Below, piece by piece: positions 20,893 to 28,236 of a DNA stretch of 28,236 nucleotides; position 1 is the stretch's first letter; every line of letters starts with the position of its first letter. The DNA lies in contig JACCUF010000079.1 of NCBI GenBank assembly GCA_013811975.1, positions 1-28,236 on the forward strand, given 5' to 3'. The notes below the pieces were generated by a model, which saw only the letters and a program-made list of their open reading frames with translations, was not told the DNA's origin and made no database searches. A program made the position numbers and the translations under genes. The stretch comes from Geodermatophilaceae bacterium. Its GTDB lineage: Bacteria; Actinomycetota; Actinomycetes; Mycobacteriales; Geodermatophilaceae.

Positions 20893-22893
20893 GTGGAGAC
20901 GACGCTGCTGGACCCGGTGGTCGGTCTCGTGCTCGAGGGGCGTTACCGCGTCGAGCGCCGGCTGGCTCGCGGCGGCATGTCCACCGTGTACGAGGGCACC
21001 GATCTCCGCCTGGACCGCCGCGTGGCGATCAAGGTGATGGCCGAGGCCCTGGCCAGCGACCCGTCCTTTCTGGCCAGTTTCAACCGCGAAGCCCGCTCCG
21101 CGGCGCGCCTGTCGCATCTCAATGTCGTCTCGGTCAGCGATCAGGGCGAGGACGACGGCTTCGTCTTTCTCGTCATGGAACTCGTCCGCGGCCAGACGCT
21201 GCGTGAAGTCATCCATCAGAACGGGCGACTGAGTCCCGAACAGGCCTTCGCCGTGCTGGCCCCCACGCTGTCCGGGCTGTCGGCTGCCCATCGGACCGGG
21301 CTGATCCACCGCGATGTCAAGCCGGAGAACATCCTGCTGTCCAGCGACGGCGTGGTGAAGGTAGCTGATTTCGGGCTGGCCAGGGCAGTCGCGGGAACCG
21401 GGACGACATCGGTGACCAGCGGCGTACTACTGGGCACGATCGCCTACCTAGCACCGGAACAGATCGAGCGGGGCAGCGCGGATGCCCGCAGCGACGTGTA
21501 CGCCGCCGGCATCGTCTTGTACGAGATGCTGACCGGGAAGCCGCCTTACTCCGGGGACAGCGCGCTGTCGGTGGCCTACCAGCACGTCAACAACGACGTG
21601 CCGTTGCCCTCGAGCAGGGTGCCGGGCATCCCGGTCGAAATAGACGAGCTGGTCCGCTCGGCGACCCGTCGTGACCCGGCTGCGCGGCCGTTGGATGCCG
21701 GGGCCTTCTTGGCCGAACTCTTCGACGTGAGCACCGATCTGGCAATGACTCGGGTCACCGTGCCGGTCCCTCATCGCGAAAGCCCGCGTCCCGCCCACCC
21801 GGCATCGAATCCGCAGCAGGATCATGGCGATCCTGGCTCCACGAAACCGCACAGCGCGCGAGCCTCTCATACGTACCGGACGGCGGTGCTCGGTACTGCC
21901 ACGGGTCGATCCGCGGCTCAGCGGTCGACGAGCCCGGACACGTCGGTGCAAGGGGTCATGGCTCGGCCGATGACCGGTCGCCGGCCAGGGTCCGATGGGC
22001 CGGCCCGGCGACAACGTCGCAACGGCAGGATCGTCCTGGCCCTGATCCTTGTTCTTGCCGCAATTGCGGGTGGCATCGGCTGGTGGTACGGATCTGGCCG
22101 ATACACCGAGGCCCCGAACGTGGTCGGATTCGCCGAAGCCGCCGCGGTCGATGCAGTTCAGGATGCCGGGCTGGATCCGATCATCACGGAAGTCTTCAGT
22201 GAGACCGTCGCCGACGACAAGGTGATCTCGGCCGATCCCGAAGCGGGGGCCGAGATCATGCGTGGGAGCACGGTCAGCCTCCAGGTTTCCAAAGGCCTGG
22301 AGCGATTCGTCGTGGACGAGGCACTGATCGGCCAGCCCGAGGCTGACGTGAGAGCCGCGCTGGTCGACGTGCCGATCGCCGTCGTTCCAACCGAGGGCTT
22401 CCATGAAGAAGTGCCCGCCGGGTCGGTCTTCGGCTTCGAGCCGCCTGCCGGGACCGAACTTCGTCGTGATGAGCAGGTCACGATGCTCGTCAGCGTCGGC
22501 CCGGAGCCGCGCGCCATCCCCCAAGTCGCCGGTGCAACGCAGGAGGAAGCTCAAGCCGCGTTGGCGGCGTTGGGTTTCGTTGTGGACGTGCGCGAAGAGT
22601 TCAACAGCGATGTAGTCGCGGGTATTGCACTCGGCACCGAGCCTGCGGCTGACGCGGGCCCGCAGGCATTCGGCGCCACGATCGTCCTGGTGGTCTCGAA
22701 GGGACCGGATCTGGTGGCCGTGCCCAACGTCATCGGCAAGGACCGTGACACCGCGATCGCCGAACTGCAGGTTGCTGGATTCGTCGCTGAAGCGACGTCC
22801 TTCCTCGGCGATCGAGTCAGCCAGCAGAGCCCCGGTCCGGACGAGTTGGCCGAGCGTGGTTCGACGGTCAGCATCCTGCTCAGCTTCTTCTGA
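20893..22893 (+). CDS. Transmembrane PASTA-domain Ser/Thr protein kinase (PknL/PknB-like)
   Basis: A 666-residue kinase. The kinase domain (about 18-280) has the glycine loop LARGGMSTVYEG, catalytic K47, HRD at 139-141 with DVKPEN, DFG at 159-161 and APE at 187-189, all intact. A proline/serine-rich linker of about 95 residues follows, then basic residues and one membrane helix (about 379-400, IVLALILVLAAIAGG). Outside the membrane are four PASTA repeats (about 402-666), which in the family bind muropeptides or lipid II. Position next to a Rv2175c-like gene suggests the PknL counterpart, but M. tuberculosis PknL lacks PASTA domains, whereas this protein has the PknB/StkP layout. The second PASTA copy is the most divergent. 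Confidence 0.92.
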   Translation: METTLLDPVVGLVLEGRYRVERRLARGGMSTVYEGTDLRLDRRVAIKVMAEALASDPSFLASFNREARSAARLSHLNVVSVSDQGEDDGFVFLVMELVRGQTLREVIHQNGRLSPEQAFAVLAPTLSGLSAAHRTGLIHRDVKPENILLSSDGVVKVADFGLARAVAGTGTTSVTSGVLLGTIAYLAPEQIERGSADARSDVYAAGIVLYEMLTGKPPYSGDSALSVAYQHVNNDVPLPSSRVPGIPVEIDELVRSATRRDPAARPLDAGAFLAELFDVSTDLAMTRVTVPVPHRESPRPAHPASNPQQDHGDPGSTKPHSARASHTYRTAVLGTATGRSAAQRSTSPDTSVQGVMARPMTGRRPGSDGPARRQRRNGRIVLALILVLAAIAGGIGWWYGSGRYTEAPNVVGFAEAAAVDAVQDAGLDPIITEVFSETVADDKVISADPEAGAEIMRGSTVSLQVSKGLERFVVDEALIGQPEADVRAALVDVPIAVVPTEGFHEEVPAGSVFGFEPPAGTELRRDEQVTMLVSVGPEPRAIPQVAGATQEEAQAALAALGFVVDVREEFNSDVVAGIALGTEPAADAGPQAFGATIVLVVSKGPDLVAVPNVIGKDRDTAIAELQVAGFVAEATSFLGDRVSQQSPGPDELAERGSTVSILLSFF

Positions 22894-22898
22894 TCGCA

Positions 22899-23053
22899 CG
22901 CGTCAGCGGGCTCGGACTCTTGTCGGAACCCCCACACCCCGACGAAGCGCAACCCGCAACGCTGGCCGGGGAGTACCCGCGTCAGCGGGCTCGGACTCTT
23001 GTCGGAACCCCCACACACCCCGACGAAGCGCAACCCGCAACGCTGGCCGGGGA
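22899..23053. repeat. Two tandem copies of a 79-bp intergenic repeat
   Basis: Copy 1 (22899-22972) and copy 2 (22978-23053) are identical except for an extra AC in copy 2 and are separated by 5 bp. A partial third start (GTCAGCGG) follows. Each copy can fold through CCCCG...CGGGG enclosing AGCG...CGCT, or alternatively through GTCGG...CCGAC. It fills the gap between two convergent genes and may act as a terminator or REP-like element. The total gap (22894-23062) holds no gene. Confidence 0.8.
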
Positions 23054-23062
23054 AGGTGATAG

Positions 23063-24112
23063 TCAGCGGTCGAGCAGCTCCGCGAGCACGTCACCGGCAC
23101 GTTGGACGCCTTCGTCGTCGACATCCAAATGGGTGAGCAGACGTACCCGATCAGAGGCGACCTGGGAGATCAGCACGCCCTGCGCAGCGGCAGCCTTGGC
23201 CAGACTCGCCGCGTCGATCCCATCGAGACGGACGATGTTGGTGTCCACCTGGTCAGCCGCAACGCCGAGTCGTCCGGCCAACAGCTGGGCCCGCGCATGG
23301 TCCTCGGCGAGCCGGTCGATGTGGTTGGCCAGCGCGTACCGGCCGGCGGCTGCCAGGATGCCGACCTGTCGCATGCCACCGCCCAGGCGCTTGCGCAGGA
23401 TCCGGGCCTGGGCGATCCGCTCAGCGGAGGCGATTACGACCGAACCCACTGGCGCACCAAGACCTTTGGACAGACACACCGACAGGGTGTCGGCCAACTC
23501 GCCGTACGCTGATAATGCCGTCCCGGAAGCGACAGCGGCGTTCCAGATGCGGGCGCCGTCGATGTGCAGTGCGACCTCCCGATCGCGCAACTCGGCCGAG
23601 AGCCGGGCGAGTTCAGCCATTGGCTGAATGCTGCCGCCGCCACGATTGTGAGTGTTCTCCACCGCAACCGCGTTGGTGCCCATGGTGTGCCAGTCGCCCT
23701 CGCGTACCTGTGCCAACAGCTCGTCGGCGTCGAACAAGCCTCGTTGGCTGACCACGGTCCTGGTTTGGATACCGAATAGTGCTGCGGCGGCGCCGTGTTC
23801 ATACGTCACGATGTGTGCGTCGGCGTCGGCAAGGATCTCCTCACCGGGACCGGCGAGCAGGCGTAGACAAATCTGATTGCCCATGGTCCCGGTCGGCACG
23901 AACAGCGCCGCCTCGTGCCCGAAGAGCGCGGCGACCTCGGCCTCGAGCGCATTGACCGTGGGGTCCTCCTGGTACACATCGTCGCCGACCTCGGCATTGG
24001 CCATCGCCTCCCGCATCCCAGGGGTGGGGCGGGTGAGGGTATCCGAGCGAAGGTCGACGACGCCCGCGGAGTCGGCCCAATGCGATGAGTCGACGACGCT
24101 GCTCTCACCCAC
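23063..24112 (-). CDS. Low-specificity L-threonine aldolase / GntG-type PLP lyase
   Basis: A 349-residue fold-type I PLP enzyme. Seen are VVDLRSDTLTRPTPGM, the FVPTGTMGNQI phosphate-binding stretch, EHGAAA with the stacking His, VENTHNRGGG, HIDGARIWNAA and the Schiff-base lysine K216 in CLSKGLGAPVG. The enzyme class cleaves L-threonine or allo-threonine to glycine and acetaldehyde. The GTG at 24112 overlaps the aroG stop by 8 nt, so this gene is translated from the aroG transcript. A longer frame upstream lies inside aroG. The link to the shikimate pathway is unclear and may be only positional. The tandem repeat follows directly downstream. Confidence 0.9.
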   Translation of the reverse strand: MGESSVVDSSHWADSAGVVDLRSDTLTRPTPGMREAMANAEVGDDVYQEDPTVNALEAEVAALFGHEAALFVPTGTMGNQICLRLLAGPGEEILADADAHIVTYEHGAAAALFGIQTRTVVSQRGLFDADELLAQVREGDWHTMGTNAVAVENTHNRGGGSIQPMAELARLSAELRDREVALHIDGARIWNAAVASGTALSAYGELADTLSVCLSKGLGAPVGSVVIASAERIAQARILRKRLGGGMRQVGILAAAGRYALANHIDRLAEDHARAQLLAGRLGVAADQVDTNIVRLDGIDAASLAKAAAAQGVLISQVASDRVRLLTHLDVDDEGVQRAGDVLAELLDR

Positions 24113-25424
24113 GCAGCATCTCCGCCACGAGGAAGGCCAGCTCCAGGGACTGCCCGGTGTTCAGGCGTGGGTCGCAGGCAGTCTCGTACCGCCCGGCCAG
24201 ATCGGCATCGCTGATGTCCTGCGCCCCGCCCAGGCATTCGGTGACTGCCTCGCCGGTGAGCTCCACGTGGATGCCGCCGGGGTAGGTGCCCAATTCGAGG
24301 TGCACCTCGAAGAAGCCCATGACCTCGTCGACGATGCGATCGAAGTGCCTTGTCTTGTAACCGGACGCGGTCTCATGGGTATTGCCGTGCATCGGGTCGC
24401 ACTGCCACACGACCTGATGGCCGGTGGCCTGCACCTTCTCGATGATCGGGGGCAGCACGTCACGTACCCGGCCGTTGCCCATCCTGCTGATCAGTGTCAG
24501 CCGGCCCGGTGAGTTGTCCGGATCGAGGCGTTCGACGAGCTCGACTGCCTCGTCCGGGGTCACGGTGGGACCGAGCTTGACCCCGATCGGGTTTGCCAGC
24601 TGGGACACGAATTCCAGGTGGGCCCCTCCGCGCTGGCGGGTTCGCTCGCCGACCCAGACGAAGTGGGCGGACAGATCGTAGGCTCGGTCCTCCTCCATCC
24701 GGCACAGCGCACGGTCATACTCGAGGATGAGAGCTTCGTGACTGTTGTAGATGTCGACGCTGCGCAGGGCGTCGTCGTTGACCCCGCAGGCGGCCATGAA
24801 TGCCAGTGCCCGGTCGATCTCCTGGGCAATCGTTTCGTAGCGCACTCCGGCCCTCGACTGGGCGACGAACTCCCGGTTCCAGTCGTGGACGGCGTGCAGG
24901 TCGGCCAGCCCCCCGCGGGCGTACGCGCGGATCATGTTCATGGCGGCGGCCGAGTTCGCGTACGCACGCACCATCCGTTGCGGGTCGGCGATCCGCGCCT
25001 GAGGGGTCGGCTCGAGGGAGTTGATCAGGTCGCCACGGTAGGAGGGCAGCCCCAGCGCGTCCAGCTCGGATGAGCGCGGCTTGGCGTACTGCCCGGCGAT
25101 CCGCCCGACCTTGACGACCGGGAGGCTGGCGCCGTAGGTGAGGACGACAGCCATCTGCAATAGCGTCCGGGTGGTCCCCCGCAGTCGCGGCTCGGTGTTG
25201 TCGTCGAAGGTTTCGGCGCAGTCGCCACCCTGCAGCAAGAAGGCTCGGCCCGCCGCGACCTCGGCCAAGCGCGCGCGCAGCATGTCGACCTCGCTCGGGG
25301 CCACTATCGGTGGCACCGTGCTGAGTGTCGTCAGCACCGTGTCCAGCTCGTCCCGGTCGGGCCAGGTCGGCTGTTGAACGATCGGCAGCGATCGCCAGCT
25401 GTCGAGATCGGGGGCCGTGCTCAC
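24105..25424 (-). CDS. aroG: Class II 3-deoxy-D-arabino-heptulosonate-7-phosphate synthase
   Basis: The first enzyme of the shikimate pathway, condensing PEP and erythrose 4-phosphate. The protein has 439 residues, slightly shorter than the 462 of M. tuberculosis AroG (Rv2178c). Class II motifs are LLQGGDCAETF (metal-binding Cys and PEP site), KVGRIAGQYAKPRS, the central AYANSAAAMN, HEALILEYDRAL, WVGERTRQ, and C-terminal VVWQCDPMHGNTHET and GGIHVELTGE. The GTG at 25424 has TACGCT (25431-25436, minus strand) ending 6 nt upstream, predicting a leaderless message. It is followed by the overlapping threonine aldolase. The position close to a Rv2175c/PknL-like block matches the mycobacterial gene order. 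Confidence 0.94.
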   Translation of the reverse strand: MSTAPDLDSWRSLPIVQQPTWPDRDELDTVLTTLSTVPPIVAPSEVDMLRARLAEVAAGRAFLLQGGDCAETFDDNTEPRLRGTTRTLLQMAVVLTYGASLPVVKVGRIAGQYAKPRSSELDALGLPSYRGDLINSLEPTPQARIADPQRMVRAYANSAAAMNMIRAYARGGLADLHAVHDWNREFVAQSRAGVRYETIAQEIDRALAFMAACGVNDDALRSVDIYNSHEALILEYDRALCRMEEDRAYDLSAHFVWVGERTRQRGGAHLEFVSQLANPIGVKLGPTVTPDEAVELVERLDPDNSPGRLTLISRMGNGRVRDVLPPIIEKVQATGHQVVWQCDPMHGNTHETASGYKTRHFDRIVDEVMGFFEVHLELGTYPGGIHVELTGEAVTECLGGAQDISDADLAGRYETACDPRLNTGQSLELAFLVAEMLRG

Positions 25425-25430
25425 CAGATG

Positions 25431-25436
25431 AGCGTA
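25431..25436 (-). promoter_or_regulatory. -10 hexamer for leaderless aroG
   Basis: TACGCT on the minus strand, 6 nt before the GTG at 25424. Good TANNNT match and no ribosome binding site. Confidence 0.55.
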
Positions 25437-25466
25437 CGGCGAAGCGCCGCGTGCCTCTCGGTGAGG

Positions 25467-26246
25467 TCAAGCCCCCGGCGGTCGGTAGCTCAGAGCCTGC
25501 GGGAAGGCTCCTCGGGAAAGCAGTTGAGCCGCGCCGTCGCGCAGGGCCGCGGCGGCCATCCCGAGCGAACCGGGACCCACCGAGACGCGGGCCACGCCCA
25601 GTCGAGCGAGTTCGCTCAGCGGGAGTGCTTTCGGCGACCCGATCAACGAGAGCCGGCCTTCGAAGGCCGCGACCAGCGCAGCGACGTCTGCAGAGGTGCC
25701 GGCACCGGGTACGAAGATGCAGTCGGCTCCGGCCTCGAGATAGGCACGTCCGGCTGCAATCGCCCGGCCGAGGTTCTTCTCGCCGAGCAGGTACTCGTCG
25801 GTCCGGGCGTTGATCACGAAGTGGATTCCTGCAGCCTCACCCGCGGCACGAGCGGCAGCGACAGCCCGGGCGTGTTCGGCGGCCGGCAACAAGTGGTCCT
25901 CGAGGTTTCCACCGACCGCGCCTGCCTGGATGGCCGCGGTCACGGTCGCGCCAGCGTCGCCGTACCCGGCCTCCAGGTCCGCAGTGACCGGAAGATCGAC
26001 GACAGCGGCGATCAGCCGGATCGCTGCGATCATCTCCGCAACGGGGATCTGCTCCCCGTCGGCGTACCCGTGGGCGGCCGCAATCGAGTGCGAGGCAGTG
26101 GCGATTGCCTGACAACCAGGCGACTCGGCAACGACACGGGCGCTCCAAGCATCCCAGGTGTTGACCAGGATCAACGGATCACCAGGGCGGTGCGCAGCAA
26201 GCAGCGCGTCCGCCTTGGCAGCAAGGGCAGTGCGATCGGTCGTCAT
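25467..26246 (-). CDS. Isocitrate lyase / PEP mutase family enzyme (second copy)
   Basis: A 259-residue TIM-barrel protein, paralogous to that at 12071. Motifs are LILVNTWDAWSARVV, AIATASHSIAAAHGY, ADLEAGYGDAG, GGNLEDHLL and VINARTDEYLLGE. The KKCGH-type catalytic loop of isocitrate lyases is again absent, so the reaction is unassigned. The ATG at 26246 has GAGGA about 10 nt upstream. A TAAAGT hexamer (26282-26287, minus strand) lies 35 nt upstream of the start and would give a leadered mRNA, unlike most neighbours. A 13-bp palindrome sits just upstream of that hexamer. The gene ends 30 bp before the aroG promoter region, in the opposite order, so it is separate from aroG. Confidence 0.86.
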   Translation of the reverse strand: MTTDRTALAAKADALLAAHRPGDPLILVNTWDAWSARVVAESPGCQAIATASHSIAAAHGYADGEQIPVAEMIAAIRLIAAVVDLPVTADLEAGYGDAGATVTAAIQAGAVGGNLEDHLLPAAEHARAVAAARAAGEAAGIHFVINARTDEYLLGEKNLGRAIAAGRAYLEAGADCIFVPGAGTSADVAALVAAFEGRLSLIGSPKALPLSELARLGVARVSVGPGSLGMAAAALRDGAAQLLSRGAFPQALSYRPPGA

Positions 26247-26281
26247 CTCAGCATCCTCACGATCAGATTTCGGTGATCTTG

Positions 26282-26287
26282 ACTTTA
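26282..26287 (-). promoter_or_regulatory. -10 hexamer for the second PEP-mutase-like gene
   Basis: TAAAGT on the minus strand, 35 nt before the ATG at 26246. With the ribosome binding site downstream it gives a leadered transcript. Confidence 0.4.
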
Positions 26288-26306
26288 TGGTGGTTTCTAG
26301 ACCTCT

Positions 26307-26319
26307 GACACGGCGTGTC
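26307..26319. promoter_or_regulatory. Palindromic operator candidate GACACGGCGTGTC
   Basis: A perfect 13-bp palindrome around a single central base. It begins 19 bp upstream of the -10 hexamer at 26282-26287, so it overlaps the -35 region of the PEP-mutase-like gene. It lies 18 bp past the end of the hydrolase gene, so a weak terminator role cannot be excluded. Confidence 0.4.
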
Positions 26320-26337
26320 GCCGCAATAAGGTCGAGA

Positions 26338-27267
26338 TCACCACGCGGAGTCGTCCGAGGAGCGGCCAGTGGTGCGCGCGATGCCGTCGATCACAGTCGG
26401 CCAGGTCCACCGGGCCAGGTCATGGCCCATGTCGGCGATCTCGAGCAGTTCCGCGCCCGGGATCGCCGAAGCCGTCGCCCGGCCGCCCGATGGCTGGATG
26501 ATCCGGTCCCGGTCACCGTGGATGACCAGTGCTGGAATCCGCAGTCGCCCGAGGTCGGCCCGGCGGTCGCGCTCGTTGAGAATGGCGGCCAGTTGCCGGC
26601 CGGAGTCGTCGCCTGCGCCACGGCGCATCGACCGGCGTAGGGCGACCCGTACGTCATCGTCGTCCTGCTCGGTACGGCCGATGGAGCCGATCCGCCCGAA
26701 TGCGGCGACCAGTCCCTCCACCGGGTCAGTCGAGGGAGGACGGATGAACTCGACCAGCATCCGCTTGGCGACGGTACCGCTGCGGCCGTCCCCTGGACGG
26801 CCCATGATCGAGACCAGCGAACGGGTACGGGCCGGATGCCTGATCGCGACCTCCTGGGCGATCAGCGAGCCGAGCGAGACCCCGACCACGTGCGCGCCGT
26901 CCGGTGCCACCTGCTCGATCAAGCCTGCCGTGTCGTCGGCCATCTCACCCAGGCTGTACGTCGCGGTAGCGCGCCGGCGCAGGAAGCCCAGCGCTGACAC
27001 GCCCGGACCTGGGACGCGTGTGGAACGCCCTACGTCGCGGTTGTCGAAGCGCACCACCCGCATCCCGCGCCGAACCAGTTCCGTGCAGAAATCGTCGCGC
27101 CACCAGATCATCTGCAAGCCGAGACCCATGATGAGCACAACCGTGTGCTGGGCGTCCGGGTCGCCGATCGCTTCGTAACACAGCGAGATGTCGCCGACCT
27201 GACAGAACTGCTCGCCGGTGGTGGGCACGGCGGTCCGGCCAGACGGGGTCACCTGTAGCGTTCGCAT
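26338..27267 (-). CDS. Alpha/beta-fold hydrolase
   Basis: A 309-residue alpha/beta hydrolase. Seen are the oxyanion strand VVLIMGLGLQMIWW, RVVRFDNRDVGRST after the second strand, the nucleophile elbow GVSLGS, the acid region VIHGDRDRIIQPSGG and the late catalytic His in DMGHDLA. This pattern fits the esterase/epoxide-hydrolase-like group annotated broadly as alpha/beta hydrolase; the substrate is unknown. I prefer ATG 27267, because the 30 extra residues from 27357 have low-complexity composition and abut the pseudogene. A TTGACC (27297-27302, minus strand) is a possible -35 for this start. No partner gene is apparent. Confidence 0.84.
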   Translation of the reverse strand: MRTLQVTPSGRTAVPTTGEQFCQVGDISLCYEAIGDPDAQHTVVLIMGLGLQMIWWRDDFCTELVRRGMRVVRFDNRDVGRSTRVPGPGVSALGFLRRRATATYSLGEMADDTAGLIEQVAPDGAHVVGVSLGSLIAQEVAIRHPARTRSLVSIMGRPGDGRSGTVAKRMLVEFIRPPSTDPVEGLVAAFGRIGSIGRTEQDDDDVRVALRRSMRRGAGDDSGRQLAAILNERDRRADLGRLRIPALVIHGDRDRIIQPSGGRATASAIPGAELLEIADMGHDLARWTWPTVIDGIARTTGRSSDDSAW

Positions 27268-27370
27268 CGAGGGCCGACTGGGTTCGCGCTCGAGACCGGT
27301 CAAGCTGGCAGCGGCGCTGGCCGTCCAGCGCTGCCCGCCGGGAACGCCATCTATCAACGCACGCCCAGCA

Positions 27371-28236
27371 CTACGGGGCTGGTCCGGCGCTTGCTCCGGG
27401 TGGCCAGTCGTGTCGGGGTCGGGGTGGTCGATGGGTCAGGTTGATCCTGGGCCGTCGGTTAGGTTCTATTCGGGCCGGTGGTCGGAGCCAGATCCGGCCG
27501 CGGTGGTGGAAGGCTTCCCATTCGCCGTGTTCGATCTCGCGGTGGCGGTGCCAGCGAACAGGCCCCCGTTTGCCTGATCCGTGCGGGCTCCACGCACCAC
27601 GGGAGAAGGTATGTATCTGGCACCAGGCTGTGGGGCGTCCGCATCCCGGCCAGACACACCCACCGTCCCGGATCTCGATCACCGTGCGGGGTCCTCCGGT
27701 GAACAGGCGGCGTTCCCGGCCCAGATCTAGGGGTTGGCCGTGACCGTCCAGGACGGCGGGGATGATCCCGGCATCACAGGCCAGCATTCGCGCCAAGGTG
27801 GGTGAGATCTCCGCCCCATCGTCCAGCACGCCAACGCCGATGCGGTCCGCCAGGTGATTGCAGGGGGATGGGACCCGGATCTGGACCTTCCCACCGGACC
27901 CGTAGGGGTCCGGGCTCAGGGTGAACTCGCGCTTGCCGAAGGCTTTGGCCTGATGGTCACGGATCTTGGCCTCGTCCCGGGTCTGCACCCCGTCGGGATC
28001 TAGCAGCTCTTCCAGGCGGCGGCCGAGCCGGCCGAGGCCGACCGGGTCCAGGGAAGCGCATTCCGCGATCAGCGTGGCCTCCCCTCGGCACGCTGGGCGG
28101 GGTCAATCTCCGGCGAGAGGTCTTTCAGTGAGTCCACAATCACCTCGGCCTGGGACAAGTGCACCAGGCCGTCAGTCACGGCCTGGGCGGTGGCCGGCAG
28201 CTGCTCGCGCAACGCGCGGGCTGTGCGGACCAACCG
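27371..28236 (-). pseudogene. DUF222/HNH endonuclease (13E12-type) pseudogene, cut by the right edge
   Basis: The minus strand from the right edge reads a DUF222-like piece (LVHLSQAEVIVDSL, DPAQRAE) and then stops by a frameshift at about 28081-28084. Restoring one base continues it into LDPVGLGRLGRRLEELLDP and the open frame from 27988. That frame passes directly from DPYGSGGKV to GVGVLDDGAEISPTLARML, skipping a region normally tens of residues long, so an internal deletion is inferred. The HNH part keeps CVWPGC and AWCQIH, but a one-base loss near 27610 replaces the expected second His and tract, and the frame returns near HREIEHGEWE. I conclude it is non-functional. The family is multicopy in many actinobacteria and often decays. 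Confidence 0.75.

Noticed and set aside
21448..22899. 483-codon minus-strand frame opposite the kinase
   Set aside because: Shadow of the kinase coding strand; no recognisable domain.
22899..23053. Short CRISPR array
   Set aside because: The units are about 75 bp and almost adjacent, with no variable spacers between short repeats.
1..28236. tRNA, rRNA or riboswitch
   Set aside because: No cloverleaf, conserved rRNA stretch or known riboswitch core was recognised in any gap; small structured RNAs cannot be excluded by eye.

Overview
This is a high-GC actinobacterial window, mostly chromosomal housekeeping and accessory genes. It carries no prophage, CRISPR array or complete insertion sequence. 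The origin is indicated by a DnaE2-type polymerase with its actinobacterial companion proteins, a LexA box of the mycobacterial/streptomycete type, and a Rv2175c-family DNA-binding protein. A block recalling Mycobacterium tuberculosis Rv2172c-Rv2178c is also present: MetF-like, IdsA2-like, Rv2175c-like, PknL-like and AroG, but with no MptA mannosyltransferase. A decayed DUF222/HNH (13E12-type) gene lies at the right edge. The genus cannot be fixed from the sequence alone.

Layout, left to right. (1) A JmjC/cupin oxygenase, probably cut by the left edge, overlaps a sucrase/ferredoxin-like protein. (2) On the minus strand lie a phosphodiesterase/alkaline-phosphatase-fold protein, a methyltransferase and dnaE2. 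Upstream of dnaE2 are two operator-like palindromes, a vapBC toxin-antitoxin remnant and a strong hairpin. Then come a SAV_6107-family HEPN protein and a DUF6504 protein, with a near-perfect LexA box upstream of them. (3) A Dabb protein, an MFS exporter, an AIM24-family protein, a YbaK-type deacylase, a PEP-mutase/isocitrate-lyase-like enzyme and a GNAT acetyltransferase follow. (4) An amylo-alpha-1,6-glucosidase and a GT4 glycosyltransferase form a glycogen/glucan pair. (5) MetF diverges from a polyprenyl diphosphate synthase, and a Rv2175c-like protein diverges from a FMN-dependent alpha-hydroxy-acid oxidase, which is followed by a PASTA Ser/Thr kinase. (6) A tandem 79-bp intergenic repeat separates the kinase from a threonine-aldolase/AroG minus-strand operon. 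A second PEP-mutase paralogue, an alpha/beta hydrolase and the DUF222/HNH pseudogene follow.

The most notable signals are regulatory. Many genes have a TANNNT-like -10 hexamer ending 6-8 nt before the start codon, with no Shine-Dalgarno, which predicts leaderless mRNAs. At 19656-19673 two such promoters face each other inside an 18-bp quasi-palindrome, so that each -10 box touches the other gene's start codon. At several genes the leaderless start would instead open a 4-13 codon mini-ORF whose stop overlaps the main start (ATGA/GTGA). At the SOS locus, the genes normally expected to be co-regulated appear to have been split by a toxin-antitoxin insertion that has since decayed, leaving dnaE2 behind a terminator-like hairpin and a foreign operator. 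No clearly new multigene defence or biosynthetic system was found.
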